Below are positions 1-12,700 of a DNA stretch of 64,000 nucleotides, one piece after another. Position 1 is the stretch's first letter; each line of letters opens with the position of its first letter. The notes beneath the pieces are model-generated. The model was not told the origin of the DNA. It saw only the letters and a list, made by a program, of their open reading frames with translations, and searched no databases. Source of the DNA: Marinobacterium sediminicola (GTDB taxonomy: Bacteria; Pseudomonadota; Gammaproteobacteria; Pseudomonadales; Balneatricaceae); contig NZ_CP092123.1 in assembly GCF_022343685.1 (NCBI RefSeq), forward strand, positions 1,116,001 through 1,180,000. The letters are read 5' to 3'. Both the position numbers and the translations under genes were made by a program.

Positions 1-796
1 GGCCCTGCAGGCGATCAACCTGGATGATGTGTTCGGTCGAACGCTCTGGCAACAACTGCAGCCGGTACAGGCTCGGGTCGAGGGGTTCGGGTTGAGTGAG
101 CCGGGGGCAGACGTCAGGGTCGAAGGGCTGGCGTTTGGTCCCGAAGGGGCAGAATTCGCGCTGCGGGTCGGTGATGAATGCGCAGCAGTTAAAACGTCAC
201 TGATGGGCAGCTTCAATGTCAGCAACCTGTTGCTCTGCGCCACTTTGTTGCAGTTGATGGAGTATCCACTGGCGCAGGTGGCTGATGTGCTGGGCAAGGT
301 TCAGCCCGTGGCGGGGCGGATGCAGGCTCTTCCAGTCGTTGCACACGCGCCGTCGGTAGTGGTGGATTTTGCGCACACCCCTGACGCACTGGCCCAGGCG
401 CTGCAGGCGCTGCGTTTGCATCGTCCCTCCGAGGGGAGGCTGATATGTGTGTTTGGGTGTGGCGGTGATCGCGATGCCGGTAAACGTCCGGAAATGGGGC
501 GAATCGTCTCTGAACTGGCCGATCAACTGGTGGTTACCAGTGACAACCCTCGTTCAGAGTCCCCGGCTGCCATTATTGCCGACATTCTGGCAGGCGTGAG
601 TCCAGAAGCCGCCGTTCATGTAGAGGCCGATAGAGCAGCGGCCATCCGTTGGGCGATTGATCAGGCTGCGGCCGAAGATCTGGTGCTGATTGCAGGCAAG
701 GGGCATGAGCGCTGGCAGGAGATCAATGGAGTCAAGGAGCCTTTTGATGACTGTCAACAGGCTTGGCATGTATTGCAGGAAGGAGCTGATGTATGA
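1..796 (+). CDS. murE: UDP-MurNAc-L-Ala-D-Glu:meso-DAP ligase MurE (5' end outside window)
   Basis: Cytoplasmic Mur ligase that adds the third peptide residue to UDP-MurNAc-dipeptide. The reading frame is already open at base 2, so only about 265 C-terminal codons are present and the N-terminal domain and ATP P-loop are missing. The DNPR motif near base 542, followed by SESP, is the family signature for selecting meso-diaminopimelate rather than lysine. GKGHE near base 697 is the conserved C-terminal MurE motif. The TGA stop overlaps the murF start in ATGA, which implies translational coupling. It is the first gene seen of the dcw cluster. Confidence 0.96.
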   Translation, partial: ALQAINLDDVFGRTLWQQLQPVQARVEGFGLSEPGADVRVEGLAFGPEGAEFALRVGDECAAVKTSLMGSFNVSNLLLCATLLQLMEYPLAQVADVLGKVQPVAGRMQALPVVAHAPSVVVDFAHTPDALAQALQALRLHRPSEGRLICVFGCGGDRDAGKRPEMGRIVSELADQLVVTSDNPRSESPAAIIADILAGVSPEAAVHVEADRAAAIRWAIDQAAAEDLVLIAGKGHERWQEINGVKEPFDDCQQAWHVLQEGADV

Positions 797-2166
797 TGCG
801 CGCCTTCGAGCTGAATGAGCTCCAGCAGGTGCTGGGTGCGCAGCAGCTGGGTGAAAACTGTACGTTGCAACGAGTCGTGACCGACAGCCGTCTTCTGGCG
901 CCGGGCGATCTTTTTGTGGCGCTGAAGGGCCCGAATTTTGACGGGCACGATTTTGTCGGTGCTGCCGAGTTGAAGGGGGCTGCGGCGGTTGTGGTGGACC
1001 ACAGGGTCGATACCCGACTGCCCCAGTTGGTTGTCACCGACACCTTAAAAGCGCTGGGACAGCTGGGCGGTTATAACCGCTCGCTGTTCCGCGCACCGGT
1101 TTTTGCCGTGACCGGCAGTGGTGGCAAGACCACCGTGAAAGAAATGCTGGCGGGGCTGCTGGCGACCAAGGGCGAAGTACTGGCGACCGAGGGAAATCTC
1201 AATAACGAGATCGGTGCACCGCTGACTTTGCTGCGTCTGACGCCCGAGCACAGATCGGCGGTCATCGAACTGGGCGCCAGTGCTCAGGGCGAGATCGCCA
1301 GAACGGTTTCTTGTACACAGCCGGACGTGGCGATCCTGAATAATGCCATGGGTGCTCATCTTGAAGGCTTTGGTGGTCTTGAAGGCGTGGTGCGGGCCAA
1401 AGGCGAGATTTTTGGTGGCTTGCGCGAAGGCGGTGTCGGAGTGGTTAATCTGGATTCGCCTCATGCATCGGTCTGGATTGAGCGGTTGCACCGACTCAAG
1501 CGCAGGGTCTTTACCTTTGGGGTGGAGAATGGTGCTGCGGATATCAGTGCCAGCCATCTGGAGATGAATGACGATGGCAGCTGGCGATTCGTGCTGGATG
1601 ATGGCACCGATCAGCTACCGGTGAACCTGAAGATTCTGGGTCGACATAACGTTGCCAATGCAACTGCAGCAGCGGCTGCCTGGGTTGCTGCGGGGATGCC
1701 TTTGCCACAGATATCCGGCGTGCTGGACCGGTTTACGCCGGTGGCCGGTCGTTTGAGCCCACACCGTTTGAAGAGCGGCGCCCTGGTGATTGACGACAGT
1801 TATAACGCCAATGCGGATGCGATCAAGGCGGCAACCGATCTGCTGGCACAGTTGTCCGGCGAACGGATTCTCGTATTGGGTGATATGGCTGAACTGGGTG
1901 AGGAATCTCCTCGCCTGCATGCCGAAGTTGGGCATTATGCTGCCGAGCGTGGCATTGAGCGCCTGCTGGTGACCGGTCCCAAGATGCAGGCTGCGGCGGA
2001 TGCCTACACCTCGCTGAAGGTGGGGGCTGAACATTTTATGGAACAGAAGACATTGATTGAGCGATTGAAAACACTGCTGGCACCCGAAACCATCATTCTG
2101 GTCAAGGGCTCGCGCAGCGCGCAGATGGACAGGGTCGTTGCTGGCCTGCTGGAAGGGGACCACTGA
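793..2166 (+). CDS. murF: UDP-MurNAc-tripeptide:D-Ala-D-Ala ligase MurF
   Basis: Adds D-Ala-D-Ala to UDP-MurNAc-tripeptide, the last cytoplasmic step of the pentapeptide precursor. The protein is 457 aa, close to the usual 450-460. The ATP-binding loop [11 protein letters not shown] lies at about residues 106-116, the central-domain motif [11 protein letters not shown] follows, and the C-terminal domain contains [10 protein letters not shown]. The start was chosen at ATG 793, overlapping the murE stop in ATGA; a second ATG follows immediately at 796. All three Mur ligase domains appear intact. Confidence 0.97.
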   Translation: MMRAFELNELQQVLGAQQLGENCTLQRVVTDSRLLAPGDLFVALKGPNFDGHDFVGAAELKGAAAVVVDHRVDTRLPQLVVTDTLKALGQLGGYNRSLFRAPVFAVTGSGGKTTVKEMLAGLLATKGEVLATEGNLNNEIGAPLTLLRLTPEHRSAVIELGASAQGEIARTVSCTQPDVAILNNAMGAHLEGFGGLEGVVRAKGEIFGGLREGGVGVVNLDSPHASVWIERLHRLKRRVFTFGVENGAADISASHLEMNDDGSWRFVLDDGTDQLPVNLKILGRHNVANATAAAAAWVAAGMPLPQISGVLDRFTPVAGRLSPHRLKSGALVIDDSYNANADAIKAATDLLAQLSGERILVLGDMAELGEESPRLHAEVGHYAAERGIERLLVTGPKMQAAADAYTSLKVGAEHFMEQKTLIERLKTLLAPETIILVKGSRSAQMDRVVAGLLEGDH

Positions 2167-2170
2167 TACC

Positions 2171-3253
2171 ATGCTTTTGCTATTAGCCGACTTCCTGTCA
2201 CAGTTTCATACCGGTTTCGGAGTGTTCCGCTACATTACCCTGCGCGGCATCATGGGTATTCTTACGGCCCTCGGTATCTCCCTGTTTCTCGGTCCCTGGC
2301 TTATACGCAGGCTGAAAGAGAAACAGATCGGTCAGGCTGTGCGTGACGATGGTCCCCAGTCTCATCTGAGCAAGGCGGGGACGCCGACGATGGGGGGCGC
2401 CCTGATCCTGCTGTCGATCGCCATCAGCACGTTGCTGTGGAGTGACCTGAGCAGCCGCTATGTCTGGGTGACGTTGATCGTGACACTGATCTTTGGGGCC
2501 GTCGGCTGGGTGGATGACTGGCGCAAGGTGGTCGAGAAGAATCCTCGCGGTTTGCCTGCGCGCTGGAAGTACTTCTGGCAATCCATCGGCGGTATCGGCG
2601 CGGCCGTGGTGCTGTACATGACGGCCCAGTCACCGGTCGAGACTCAGCTCATTGTACCGTTCTTCAAGGACGTGGCGCTCGACCTGGGGATCTTCTTTGT
2701 AGTCTTCACCTACTTCGTCATTGTCGGCAGCTCCAATGCGGTCAACCTGACCGATGGACTGGATGGCCTGGCGATCATGCCAACGGTAATGGTTGCGGGG
2801 GCACTGGCAGTGTTCGCCTACCTCAGTGGACATGTGCAGTTCGCCAACTATCTGCACATTCCTTATGTGGCGGGCTCCGGTGAGCTGATCATCTTCTGCG
2901 GTGCCATAGTAGGGGCCGGACTGGGCTTTCTCTGGTTCAACACCTACCCGGCACAGGTGTTCATGGGCGACGTTGGGGCGCTGTCTCTGGGGGCTGCTTT
3001 GGGCGTGATCGCCGTGATTGTGCGTCAGGAGCTGGTGCTGGTCATCATGGGCGGTGTGTTCGTGATGGAGACGATCTCGGTCATTCTGCAGGTGGCTTCG
3101 TTCAAACTGACCGGTCGCCGCATCTTCCGCATGGCGCCGATCCACCACCACTTCGAACTCAAGGGCTGGCCTGAGCCGCGTGTAATCGTGCGTTTCTGGA
3201 TCATCACCGTCGTACTGGTGCTGATCGGTCTTGCCTCGTTGAAGATTCGGTAA
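2171..3253 (+). CDS. mraY: Phospho-MurNAc-pentapeptide transferase MraY
   Basis: Integral inner-membrane enzyme that transfers phospho-MurNAc-pentapeptide to undecaprenyl phosphate to make lipid I. Starting at ATG 2171 gives 360 aa, the E. coli length; the frame stays open a little further upstream into murF, but that extension has no family support. The Mg-binding aspartates are visible as VDDW (D115 and D116) and [10 protein letters not shown], and the APIHHHFE histidine motif lies in a late cytoplasmic loop. About ten hydrophobic helices are present. It begins 4 bases after the murF stop, as expected within the dcw operon. Confidence 0.97.
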   Translation: MLLLLADFLSQFHTGFGVFRYITLRGIMGILTALGISLFLGPWLIRRLKEKQIGQAVRDDGPQSHLSKAGTPTMGGALILLSIAISTLLWSDLSSRYVWVTLIVTLIFGAVGWVDDWRKVVEKNPRGLPARWKYFWQSIGGIGAAVVLYMTAQSPVETQLIVPFFKDVALDLGIFFVVFTYFVIVGSSNAVNLTDGLDGLAIMPTVMVAGALAVFAYLSGHVQFANYLHIPYVAGSGELIIFCGAIVGAGLGFLWFNTYPAQVFMGDVGALSLGAALGVIAVIVRQELVLVIMGGVFVMETISVILQVASFKLTGRRIFRMAPIHHHFELKGWPEPRVIVRFWIITVVLVLIGLASLKIR

Positions 3254-3265
3254 CAGGAGAGCAGT

Positions 3266-4615
3266 GTGAGTCTGATCACGACTGACAAACAGCGCATTAT
3301 CATCGGTCTGGGCCAGACCGGACTCTCCTGTGCGCGCTATCTCCATCGCAAGGGAGTTCCCTTTGCGATCTGCGATACCCGTGAGGCTCCTGCTGCGGCA
3401 GACAGCTTCAGAGCAGAGTTTCCGGGCGTCGAACTGCGTCTGGGTGAGCTGGACGCTGACTGGATGAGTCAGGTGCAAGAGCTGGTGATCAGCCCCGGCA
3501 TCGACAAGCGACATCCCGCGATTCAGGCTGCGACCAGCGCCGGTGCAGCTCTGATCGGAGATATCGATCTGTTCTGTCGTGAAGCGAAAGCCCCTATCGT
3601 TGCGATTACAGGCTCTAACGCCAAGAGTACCGTGACGACGTTGGTGGGCTTGATGGCACAGCAGGCCGGTTTGAACGTGGGCGTGGGGGGCAATATCGGC
3701 ACCCCGGCACTGGATCTGCTGCTGGATCCGGCGGAGCTCTACGTGCTGGAGCTGTCCAGCTTCCAGCTCGAAACCACTCATGAACTGCGAGCGGCTGCGG
3801 CGACGGTGCTCAATGTGAGCCCTGATCATCTGGATCGCTACGCGGGCATGCAGGATTACACCCTCACCAAGCAGCGGATTTATCGTGGCGCTTCGGTGGT
3901 GGTGGCCAACCGTCAGGATGCACTGACCCAGCCGTTGCTGGCACAAGGCGTTGAGCTGCGCACCTTTGGTCTCAACGAGCCTGATCTGAAGCAGTACGGA
4001 TTGCGCGAGCATGACGGTGAAACCTGGCTCGCCTGCGGTCTGGAAAATTTGTTGCCGGAGTCGGCTCTGAAAATCCGGGGCCGCCACAATCTGGCCAATG
4101 CTCTGGCCGCGCTGGCCCTGGCCGATGCCGTGTCGATTCCGCGCGAAGCAGCGCTGGCCGCACTGCAGGTGTTTCCCGGACTGGAACATCGCTGTCAGTG
4201 GATTGCCGAAGTGAACGGTGTCAGCTACTTCAACGATTCCAAGGGTACCAATGTGGGTGCCACACTGGCGGCTCTGGATGGGTTGGGGGCAACTCTTGAT
4301 GAAGGGGCGCAGCTGATACTGATCGCAGGAGGCGTAGGCAAGGAACAGTCGTTTGCAGAGCTTGACGCTCCATTGCAGCGTTTCAGTCGCGACCTGATCC
4401 TGATCGGTCGTGATGCCAAGCTGATTGCCGCCGAAGTCTCGCCCAACCGGACGCATTTTGCTGACTCGATGCAGGCGGCTGTTGCCAAAGCTCATGAACT
4501 GGCCCGCGCCGGTGATATCGTGCTCCTTTCACCGGCCTGTGCCAGTTTTGACATGTTCACCGGTTATGCCGAACGTGGCCAATGCTTCGTTCAGGCAGTG
4601 GAGGCGCTGACGTGA
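3266..4615 (+). CDS. murD: UDP-MurNAc-L-Ala:D-Glu ligase MurD
   Basis: Adds D-glutamate to UDP-MurNAc-L-alanine. The protein is 449 aa and starts at GTG 3266 behind an ACAGGAGA ribosome-binding site. The N-terminal Rossmann-like UDP-binding domain contains GLGQTGLSCARYL. The ATP loop near residue 114 reads TGSNAKSTVTT, with alanine where E. coli has glycine; I recall the same variant from pseudomonads, so it is probably functional. HNLANALAAL and FNDSKGTNVGAT are the later conserved ligase motifs. The last 4 bases overlap the ftsW start. Confidence 0.96.
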   Translation: MSLITTDKQRIIIGLGQTGLSCARYLHRKGVPFAICDTREAPAAADSFRAEFPGVELRLGELDADWMSQVQELVISPGIDKRHPAIQAATSAGAALIGDIDLFCREAKAPIVAITGSNAKSTVTTLVGLMAQQAGLNVGVGGNIGTPALDLLLDPAELYVLELSSFQLETTHELRAAAATVLNVSPDHLDRYAGMQDYTLTKQRIYRGASVVVANRQDALTQPLLAQGVELRTFGLNEPDLKQYGLREHDGETWLACGLENLLPESALKIRGRHNLANALAALALADAVSIPREAALAALQVFPGLEHRCQWIAEVNGVSYFNDSKGTNVGATLAALDGLGATLDEGAQLILIAGGVGKEQSFAELDAPLQRFSRDLILIGRDAKLIAAEVSPNRTHFADSMQAAVAKAHELARAGDIVLLSPACASFDMFTGYAERGQCFVQAVEALT

Positions 4616-5844
4616 AACTGGGCCTGAGGCTTCCAATACCGGCACTGCCGGCACGCATGCGAGTACCGGAGGGCATGGCCCCGATGGACCCGCTGTTGTT
4701 GTGCTGCGCGCTGGCATTGATGCTGACGGGACTGGTCATGATTACGTCGGCGTCGATGGATGTGGCCGCGCGTGATTTCGGGTCGCCCGCCCATTTCATC
4801 ATCCGCCACGGCAGTTTCGTGTTGCTGGGGCTTGCATGCGCCACTGTTGCGGCCTTCATTCCGGTCCGCACCTGGGAAAAGTACAGTGTGCCGCTGCTGG
4901 TCTTTGGTCTGGTTTTGCTCATTCTGGTGTTGATTCCCGGCATTGGGCGTGAAGTGAATGGCTCCCGCCGCTGGATCGGGCTGGGGCCGGTTAACCTGCA
5001 GGCCTCCGAAATCGCCAAGGCCTGTATGGTCATCTTTGTCAGCGGCTATCTGGTCCGTCGTCTGGACGAAGTCCGCAGCAGCTGGTGGGGCGTGATCAAG
5101 CCGGCTCTGCCGATGGGGGTGTACGGTGCGCTGCTGCTGGCGGAACCTGACTATGGTGCCCTGGTGGTGATGGTGGGTACGGTCGCCGGGATCGTCTTTC
5201 TGGGTGGCATGCAGTTCGCTCAGTTGGTGGTTGTCGTGCTGGGCGGTGGTGGACTGATCGCCTTGCTGGCGTTTGCGCAGCCCTACCGAATGGAGCGTTT
5301 GAAAAGCTTTACCGACCCCTGGGCAGATCCCTTCGGTGCCGGGTATCAGCTGTCTCAGGCACAGATCGCCTTTGGGCGGGGTGACTGGTTTGGAACGGGG
5401 CTGGGCAACAGTGTGCAGAAGCTGTTTTATCTGCCCGAGGCTCATACCGACTTCGTCTATTCAGTGTTGGCCGAGGAACTCGGGCTTGTTGGTGCGCTGT
5501 TGATCATCGGGCTTTACGTCTTAATGGTGGCCCGGATCTTCCGAATTGGGCGTCAGGCAGAAAAACAGCAGCGTTTTTACATGGCTTACCTGACCTATGG
5601 GTTCGGTTTCATTATTGCGGGTCAGGCACTGATCAACATCGGTGTGAATGTCGGCGCACTGCCAACCAAGGGGCTGACACTGCCGCTGCTCAGTTACGGC
5701 GGCTCCAGTCTGCTGGTGTGCGCCACTATGATCGCCATCGTGCTGCGTGTCGATTACGAATTGAAATGTCAGCGGTTGAATCTTCAGCCGCGAGAGCTGC
5801 CCTGGTTACGGCGGTTACTGAGACTTGAGGAGAAAACGGAATGA
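4612..5844 (+). CDS. ftsW: Septal peptidoglycan glycosyltransferase FtsW (SEDS family)
   Basis: SEDS-family membrane protein that polymerises lipid II at the septum together with FtsI. I start it at GTG 4612, overlapping the murD stop in GTGA (410 aa); an upstream TTG would add ten residues inside murD. There is a short cytoplasmic N-terminus, then about ten transmembrane helices. The family signatures GREVNGSRRWIGLG, PEAHTDFVYSVLAEELG and PLLSYGGSS are all present. It overlaps murG by 4 bases in the usual order. Confidence 0.96.
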   Translation: MKLGLRLPIPALPARMRVPEGMAPMDPLLLCCALALMLTGLVMITSASMDVAARDFGSPAHFIIRHGSFVLLGLACATVAAFIPVRTWEKYSVPLLVFGLVLLILVLIPGIGREVNGSRRWIGLGPVNLQASEIAKACMVIFVSGYLVRRLDEVRSSWWGVIKPALPMGVYGALLLAEPDYGALVVMVGTVAGIVFLGGMQFAQLVVVVLGGGGLIALLAFAQPYRMERLKSFTDPWADPFGAGYQLSQAQIAFGRGDWFGTGLGNSVQKLFYLPEAHTDFVYSVLAEELGLVGALLIIGLYVLMVARIFRIGRQAEKQQRFYMAYLTYGFGFIIAGQALINIGVNVGALPTKGLTLPLLSYGGSSLLVCATMIAIVLRVDYELKCQRLNLQPRELPWLRRLLRLEEKTE

Positions 5845-6919
5845 GCACCCGGGCACGCAAAGTGCTGATCATGGCAGGCGGCACCGGTGGGCATGTGTTC
5901 CCGGCGCTGGCAACAGCCGAGAAGCTGCAGCAGCAGGGTGTCGAGGTCGAATGGCTGGGCAGCCGCACCGGAATCGAAAACGAGATCGTTCCGGCTGCTG
6001 GCATCCCGCTGCACCGAATTTCCGTCACCGGACTGCGTGGCAAGGGGCGGTTAAGCTTGTTGCTGGCACCCTTCCGCCTGGCCAATGCATTGGGGCAGGC
6101 GTTGGCCGTGCTGCGTCGGGTGCGCCCGGATGCAGTGCTTGGCATGGGTGGTTTCGCTTCTGGCCCCGGTGGTCTGGCGGCCTGGCTGCTGCGCACCCCG
6201 CTGGTGGTGCACGAGCAGAATGCCATTCCCGGTATGACCAACAAGACGCTGGCGCGTTTTGCCGCGCGTGTTCTTCAGGCATTTCCACAGGCCTTTGCCG
6301 GCCGCAAGGGGGTGGAAACCACCGGCAACCCGGTGCGTGGTCCCATTCTTGATCTGGATGCTCCGGAGCAGAGAATGGCGGGCCGCGAAGGGGCGCTGCG
6401 GTTGCTGGTGGTTGGCGGCAGCCTGGGCGCGCTGGCAATCAATCAGGTTCTGCCTCAGGCATTGGCCAAGTTGCCGCCTGAGCAGCGCCCACAGGTATGG
6501 CATCAGACCGGCAAGCGCCATTTGGACGTTACGCAGCAGGCTTATGCCGAGGCTGGGGTAGAAGCCAGTGTGGTTCCCTTTATTGACCGTATGGACAAGG
6601 CCTACGGTTGGGCCGATCTGGTGTTGTGCCGCGCTGGAGCACTGACGGTGAGTGAAATTGAAATTGCCGGTCTGGCTGCGGTTTTTGTGCCCTTTCCCCA
6701 TGCGGTCGATGACCATCAGACAGCCAATGCTCAGCACTTGCAGCAGGCCGGTGCTGCTCAGGTCATTCAGCAGGCCGATCTGGATGCTGACCGTTTGGCG
6801 CAGCTGCTGACGGAACTGAGTGAACGTAACAGATTATTGGATATGGCCCGGCGTGCCCGACAGCAGGCGCGCCCCGATGCCAGTGACAGGGTGGCAGCGG
6901 TCTGCCTGGAGGTAATGCA

Positions 6920-6923
<4 letters not shown>
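5841..6923 (+). CDS. murG: Lipid II synthase MurG (GlcNAc transferase)
   Basis: Peripheral inner-membrane GT28 enzyme that transfers GlcNAc from UDP-GlcNAc to lipid I. The length is 360 aa with two Rossmann domains. The N-terminal glycine-rich loop reads [14 protein letters not shown], the second G-loop [11 protein letters not shown], and the linker motif VHEQNAIPG. The C-terminal donor-binding region has VVGGSLGA and [10 protein letters not shown]. Its ATG overlaps the ftsW stop, and its own end overlaps the murC GTG. Confidence 0.97.
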
Positions 6924-9315
<2,392 letters not shown>

Positions 9316-9317
9316 TC

Positions 9318-10076
9318 ATGACCGGTACAGAGACTCAGGATGCAACCGGACAGGGCCTTGACCGCCACTGGCGTGCCGTTGTCATCCTGACTCTGTTGGT
9401 CGTGTTTTTGGGTGTCGGCAGTTCGGTGTTGCGAGAGTTATGGAGCTGGCTGAACCAGCCGGTCGCCGAGGTGCGTGTGGGGGGAGCAACCCGTCACCTG
9501 GACAAGACACTGCTGGCGCAGACGCTGGCGGCCGGACTGGATCGACCGCTGTTGCAGTTGGACTTGAAAGTACTGCAGGAACGGCTGGTACAGGATCCCT
9601 GGGTGCACAACGCGAGTGTACGTCGACAGTGGCCACCGGCGGTTGAGGTGGTGCTGGAGGAAGAGGTTCCCGTTGCGCGCTGGGGTGATAAAGGGCTGCT
9701 CAATCATCAGGGCGATATTTTCTGGCCCGAGCTCAAGCCCGAGTATGCGGCGCTGCCAAAACTGACGGGGCCTGCGCATGAAACGGTCAGGATCATGCAG
9801 CAGTACCACGATTTGAATCGCATGTTCTCGGCGGCCGGATTGCGCCTGACGGGATTGATGCTGGAGTCGCGCGGTGCGTGGACGCTGGAACTGGATAACG
9901 GCATTCGCGTGATTGCAGGTCGTGAAGAACTGGTGCCGAGGCTGAAAAGGTTTATTCGTATCTATCAACAGAGCCTGGCGAGTCGGGCAGGGCAGATAGA
10001 ACAGGTTGATATTCGCTATACCAATGGCGTGGCCGTGAGTTGGCGCGCAGGAGCAGGTAATAACAATGCAGGTTAA
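9318..10076 (+). CDS. ftsQ: Cell division protein FtsQ
   Basis: Bitopic divisome protein linking FtsA/FtsZ-side components with FtsB/FtsL and septal synthases. The protein is 252 aa with a short cytoplasmic tail, one transmembrane helix at about residues 19-38 (VVILTLLVVFLGVGSSVL), then a POTRA domain beginning VAEVRVGGATRHLD and the FtsQ beta domain with DPWVHNASVRRQWPP. Sequence conservation in this family is low, so identity rests on topology, POTRA features and position between ddl and ftsA. It overlaps ftsA by 11 bases. Confidence 0.95.
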   Translation: MTGTETQDATGQGLDRHWRAVVILTLLVVFLGVGSSVLRELWSWLNQPVAEVRVGGATRHLDKTLLAQTLAAGLDRPLLQLDLKVLQERLVQDPWVHNASVRRQWPPAVEVVLEEEVPVARWGDKGLLNHQGDIFWPELKPEYAALPKLTGPAHETVRIMQQYHDLNRMFSAAGLRLTGLMLESRGAWTLELDNGIRVIAGREELVPRLKRFIRIYQQSLASRAGQIEQVDIRYTNGVAVSWRAGAGNNNAG

Positions 10077-11355
10077 GGGTGACATGGCAGGCAACATGAT
10101 CGTTGCACTCGATATCGGCACCTCGAAAGTGGTCTGCCTGGTCGGTGAAGTGACGCCCCAGGGCACGATCGAGATTGTCGGAGTGGGGTCACACCCCTCG
10201 CGAGGTCTCAAACGTGGTGTCGTGGTCAATATCGAATCCACGGTGAGCTCGATTCAGCGGGCGGTGGAAGAGGCCGAACTGATGGCAGGCTGCAAGGTAC
10301 ACGGTGTGACCGTGGGCATCGCAGGCAGCCATATCAGCAGCCTGAATTCCCATGGCATTGTGGCAGTACGTGATCGTGAAGTGTCCGACTACGACCTCGA
10401 GCGTGTGATTGATGCGGCTCGTGCGGTGGCGATTCCGGCCGATCAGAAAATCCTGCACATCCTGCCACAGGAGTACCTGATCGATAATCAGGAGGGGATC
10501 AAGGAACCGCTGGGTATGTCCGGGGTCCGTCTTGAGGCCAAGGTGCACCTGGTAACCGGTGCGACCAATGCTATCCAGAATATCGAGAAATGTATTCGTC
10601 GCTGCGGCCTTGAAGTGGATGCGGTCGTCCTGGAGCAGCTGGCATCCAGCTATTCCGTGCTGACTGAGGACGAGAAGGACCTGGGGGTCTGCATTGTCGA
10701 TATTGGTGGTGGTACCACGGATATTGCCGTCTTTACCGGTGGCTCCATTCGCCATACAGCCGTGATCCCGATCGCGGGTGATCAGGTGACCAATGATATT
10801 GCCATGGCATTGCGTACTCCGACTCAGCATGCAGAGCAGATCAAGATCAAGTATGCCTGTGCGCTGGCTCAGCTGGCGCAGGCGGACGAGATGATCAAGG
10901 TCCCGAGCGTAGGCGATCGTCCGGCTCGGGATTTGTCGCGTCAGGCGCTCGCGGAAGTCGTTGAGCCGCGCTACGAAGAACTGTTCACTCTGGTGCAGGC
11001 TGAACTGCGTCGGAGTGGTTTTGAGGACCTGGTGGCAGCCGGGATCGTGTTGACCGGCGGGACCTCCAAGATGGAAGGGGCTGTCGAGCTGGCGGAAGAA
11101 ATCTTCCATATGCCGGTACGACTGGCCAAGCCGCAAGGCATCCGTGGAATGGAAGCGCAGTTGAGTAACCCGATCTATGCCACCAGTATCGGTTTGCTGC
11201 ATTACGCTCGTCAGGATCATGAGGTCCCGATGGCGCCGATCGCGGCAGAATCGTCACCGACACAGGAGCTGGTACCGATTCTGGAGCGGGAGCCACGTCC
11301 GGGGCTGGGGGATTACCTGAAGCGGTTCAAGACCTGGTTGCAGGGCAACTTTTAA
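10066..11355 (+). CDS. ftsA: Cell division protein FtsA
   Basis: Actin-like ATPase that tethers FtsZ to the membrane and recruits later divisome proteins. From ATG 10066 it is 429 aa; ATG 10084 (423 aa), preceded by AAGGGTGAC, is a credible alternative. Actin-fold phosphate loops are visible as ALDIGTSKVVCLVGE and DIGGGTTDIAVF, and the adenosine-site motif as GIVLTGGTSKMEG. The C-terminus GDYLKRFKTWLQGNF is the amphipathic membrane-targeting helix. FtsZ follows after 69 bases. Confidence 0.97.
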   Translation: MQVKGDMAGNMIVALDIGTSKVVCLVGEVTPQGTIEIVGVGSHPSRGLKRGVVVNIESTVSSIQRAVEEAELMAGCKVHGVTVGIAGSHISSLNSHGIVAVRDREVSDYDLERVIDAARAVAIPADQKILHILPQEYLIDNQEGIKEPLGMSGVRLEAKVHLVTGATNAIQNIEKCIRRCGLEVDAVVLEQLASSYSVLTEDEKDLGVCIVDIGGGTTDIAVFTGGSIRHTAVIPIAGDQVTNDIAMALRTPTQHAEQIKIKYACALAQLAQADEMIKVPSVGDRPARDLSRQALAEVVEPRYEELFTLVQAELRRSGFEDLVAAGIVLTGGTSKMEGAVELAEEIFHMPVRLAKPQGIRGMEAQLSNPIYATSIGLLHYARQDHEVPMAPIAAESSPTQELVPILEREPRPGLGDYLKRFKTWLQGNF

Positions 11356-11424
11356 GCATTCAATTTTTAGTTAGTCGCCGGAGATGCCGGAAGGTAGTGA
11401 GAGGCGTCCGGAGAGGAGGAAAAG

Positions 11425-12603
11425 ATGTTTGAACTGGTAGAAAGCGTAACGCAGAGCGCACTGATCAAGGTGATTGGTGTGGGGGGCGGCGGCGGTAACG
11501 CCGTGCAATACATGGTCGATACCGAGGTCGAGGGGGTTGAGTTCATCTGTGCCAACACCGATGCTCAGGCGCTCAGCCGCAACGCCGCCCGTACGGCACT
11601 GCATATCGGCGGTGAGCTGACCAAGGGCCTGGGCGCGGGCGCGAACCCGGAGATCGGCCGACAGGCGGCTCTGGAGGATCGTGACAGGCTCGCAGAGACC
11701 CTGTCCGGTGCTGACATGGTGTTTATCACCGCCGGCATGGGCGGTGGTACCGGCACTGGTGCTGCGCCCATCGTAGCGGAAGTGGCTCGTGAACTGGGCA
11801 TTCTGACGGTTGCGGTCGTGACCCGTCCGTTCCCGTTCGAAGGCCGCAAGCGCATGAAAATTGCGGAAGCCGGCATCGCCGAGCTGCGTGATGCAGTGGA
11901 CTCGCTGATTATCATCCCCAACGAGAAGCTGATGCAGGTGCTGGGCAAAAACTGCAGTCTGGTCAACGCTTTCAGCGCCGCCAACGATGTTCTGAAAGGT
12001 GCGGTGCAGGGCATTGCCGATCTGATTACCCGTCCGGGCATGATCAACGTTGACTTCGCTGACGTGCGCACCGTTATGTCTGAGATGGGCATGGCGATGA
12101 TGGGGACAGCCGTTGCCCGTGGTGACAACCGTGCTGAAGAGGCTGCAGAAGCCGCCATTCGCAGCCCGCTGCTGGAAGATATCGACCTGCGCGGTGCCAG
12201 CGGTATTCTGGTCAACATCGCCGCCGGTGAAGACCTGAGCCTGGGTGAGTTCACTGAGGTGGGTAACATCGTCGAGCAGTATGCCGATGAAGACGCAACC
12301 ATCGTGGTGGGCACCGTCATCGACCCGTCACTGGGTGATGAGCTGAAAGTCACCGTTGTTGCGACCGGGCTGGATCGTGCCCGTGAGCCGGAAATGACAG
12401 TCGTTCACGGGAACAGCGCCAACAGCCGCAAGCCTGATGGCTCATTGAACCTGGACGAAATTGAGCTGCCAACCATTCTGCGCCGTCAGCGCGAAGAGGC
12501 ACTTGTGGATAAGCCCAAACAGGATGCCACAGCTGAGAAGTCCCATAAGGACGACTACGGAAGCCTGGACATCCCGACCTTCCTGCGTCGTCAGGCTGAC
12601 TGA
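11425..12603 (+). CDS. ftsZ: Cell division GTPase FtsZ
   Basis: Tubulin homologue that forms the Z ring. The length is 392 aa with a strong GAGGAGG ribosome-binding site. The tubulin signature GGGTGTGAAPI lies at about residues 109-119, the N-terminal nucleotide loop reads GVGGGGGNAV, and the T7 synergy loop NVDFADVRTVM is present. The C-terminal conserved peptide LDIPTFLRRQ, which binds FtsA and ZipA, is intact. A 97-base gap with a likely promoter follows. Confidence 0.98.
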   Translation: MFELVESVTQSALIKVIGVGGGGGNAVQYMVDTEVEGVEFICANTDAQALSRNAARTALHIGGELTKGLGAGANPEIGRQAALEDRDRLAETLSGADMVFITAGMGGGTGTGAAPIVAEVARELGILTVAVVTRPFPFEGRKRMKIAEAGIAELRDAVDSLIIIPNEKLMQVLGKNCSLVNAFSAANDVLKGAVQGIADLITRPGMINVDFADVRTVMSEMGMAMMGTAVARGDNRAEEAAEAAIRSPLLEDIDLRGASGILVNIAAGEDLSLGEFTEVGNIVEQYADEDATIVVGTVIDPSLGDELKVTVVATGLDRAREPEMTVVHGNSANSRKPDGSLNLDEIELPTILRRQREEALVDKPKQDATAEKSHKDDYGSLDIPTFLRRQAD

Positions 12604-12633
12604 AAAATAGTCAGCCTGACGGGCCTGTGCCAA

Positions 12634-12662
12634 TTGTATAAAGGGTGTCGGGTTTGTTAAAA
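12634..12662 (+). promoter_or_regulatory. Candidate sigma70 promoter for lpxC
   Basis: TTGTAT at 12634-12639 and TTAAAA at 12657-12662 are separated by 17 bases in the AT-rich gap between ftsZ and lpxC. In E. coli lpxC also has its own promoter here. The assignment is by eye and unproven. Confidence 0.4.
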
Positions 12663-12700
12663 TTTCAAGATATTTTTGTAAATTCAGGTTGGCATAGCGG

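Noticed and set aside
3600-3640. Inactivating P-loop change in murD (TGSNAKST)
   Set aside because: The gene is otherwise intact and essential, and the same alanine is, as far as I recall, normal in pseudomonad MurD.
2630-4495. A 621-codon open frame on the minus strand
   Set aside because: It lies entirely antisense to the intact mraY and murD genes and its translation is arginine/glutamine/histidine-rich as expected for a shadow of a GC-rich gene.
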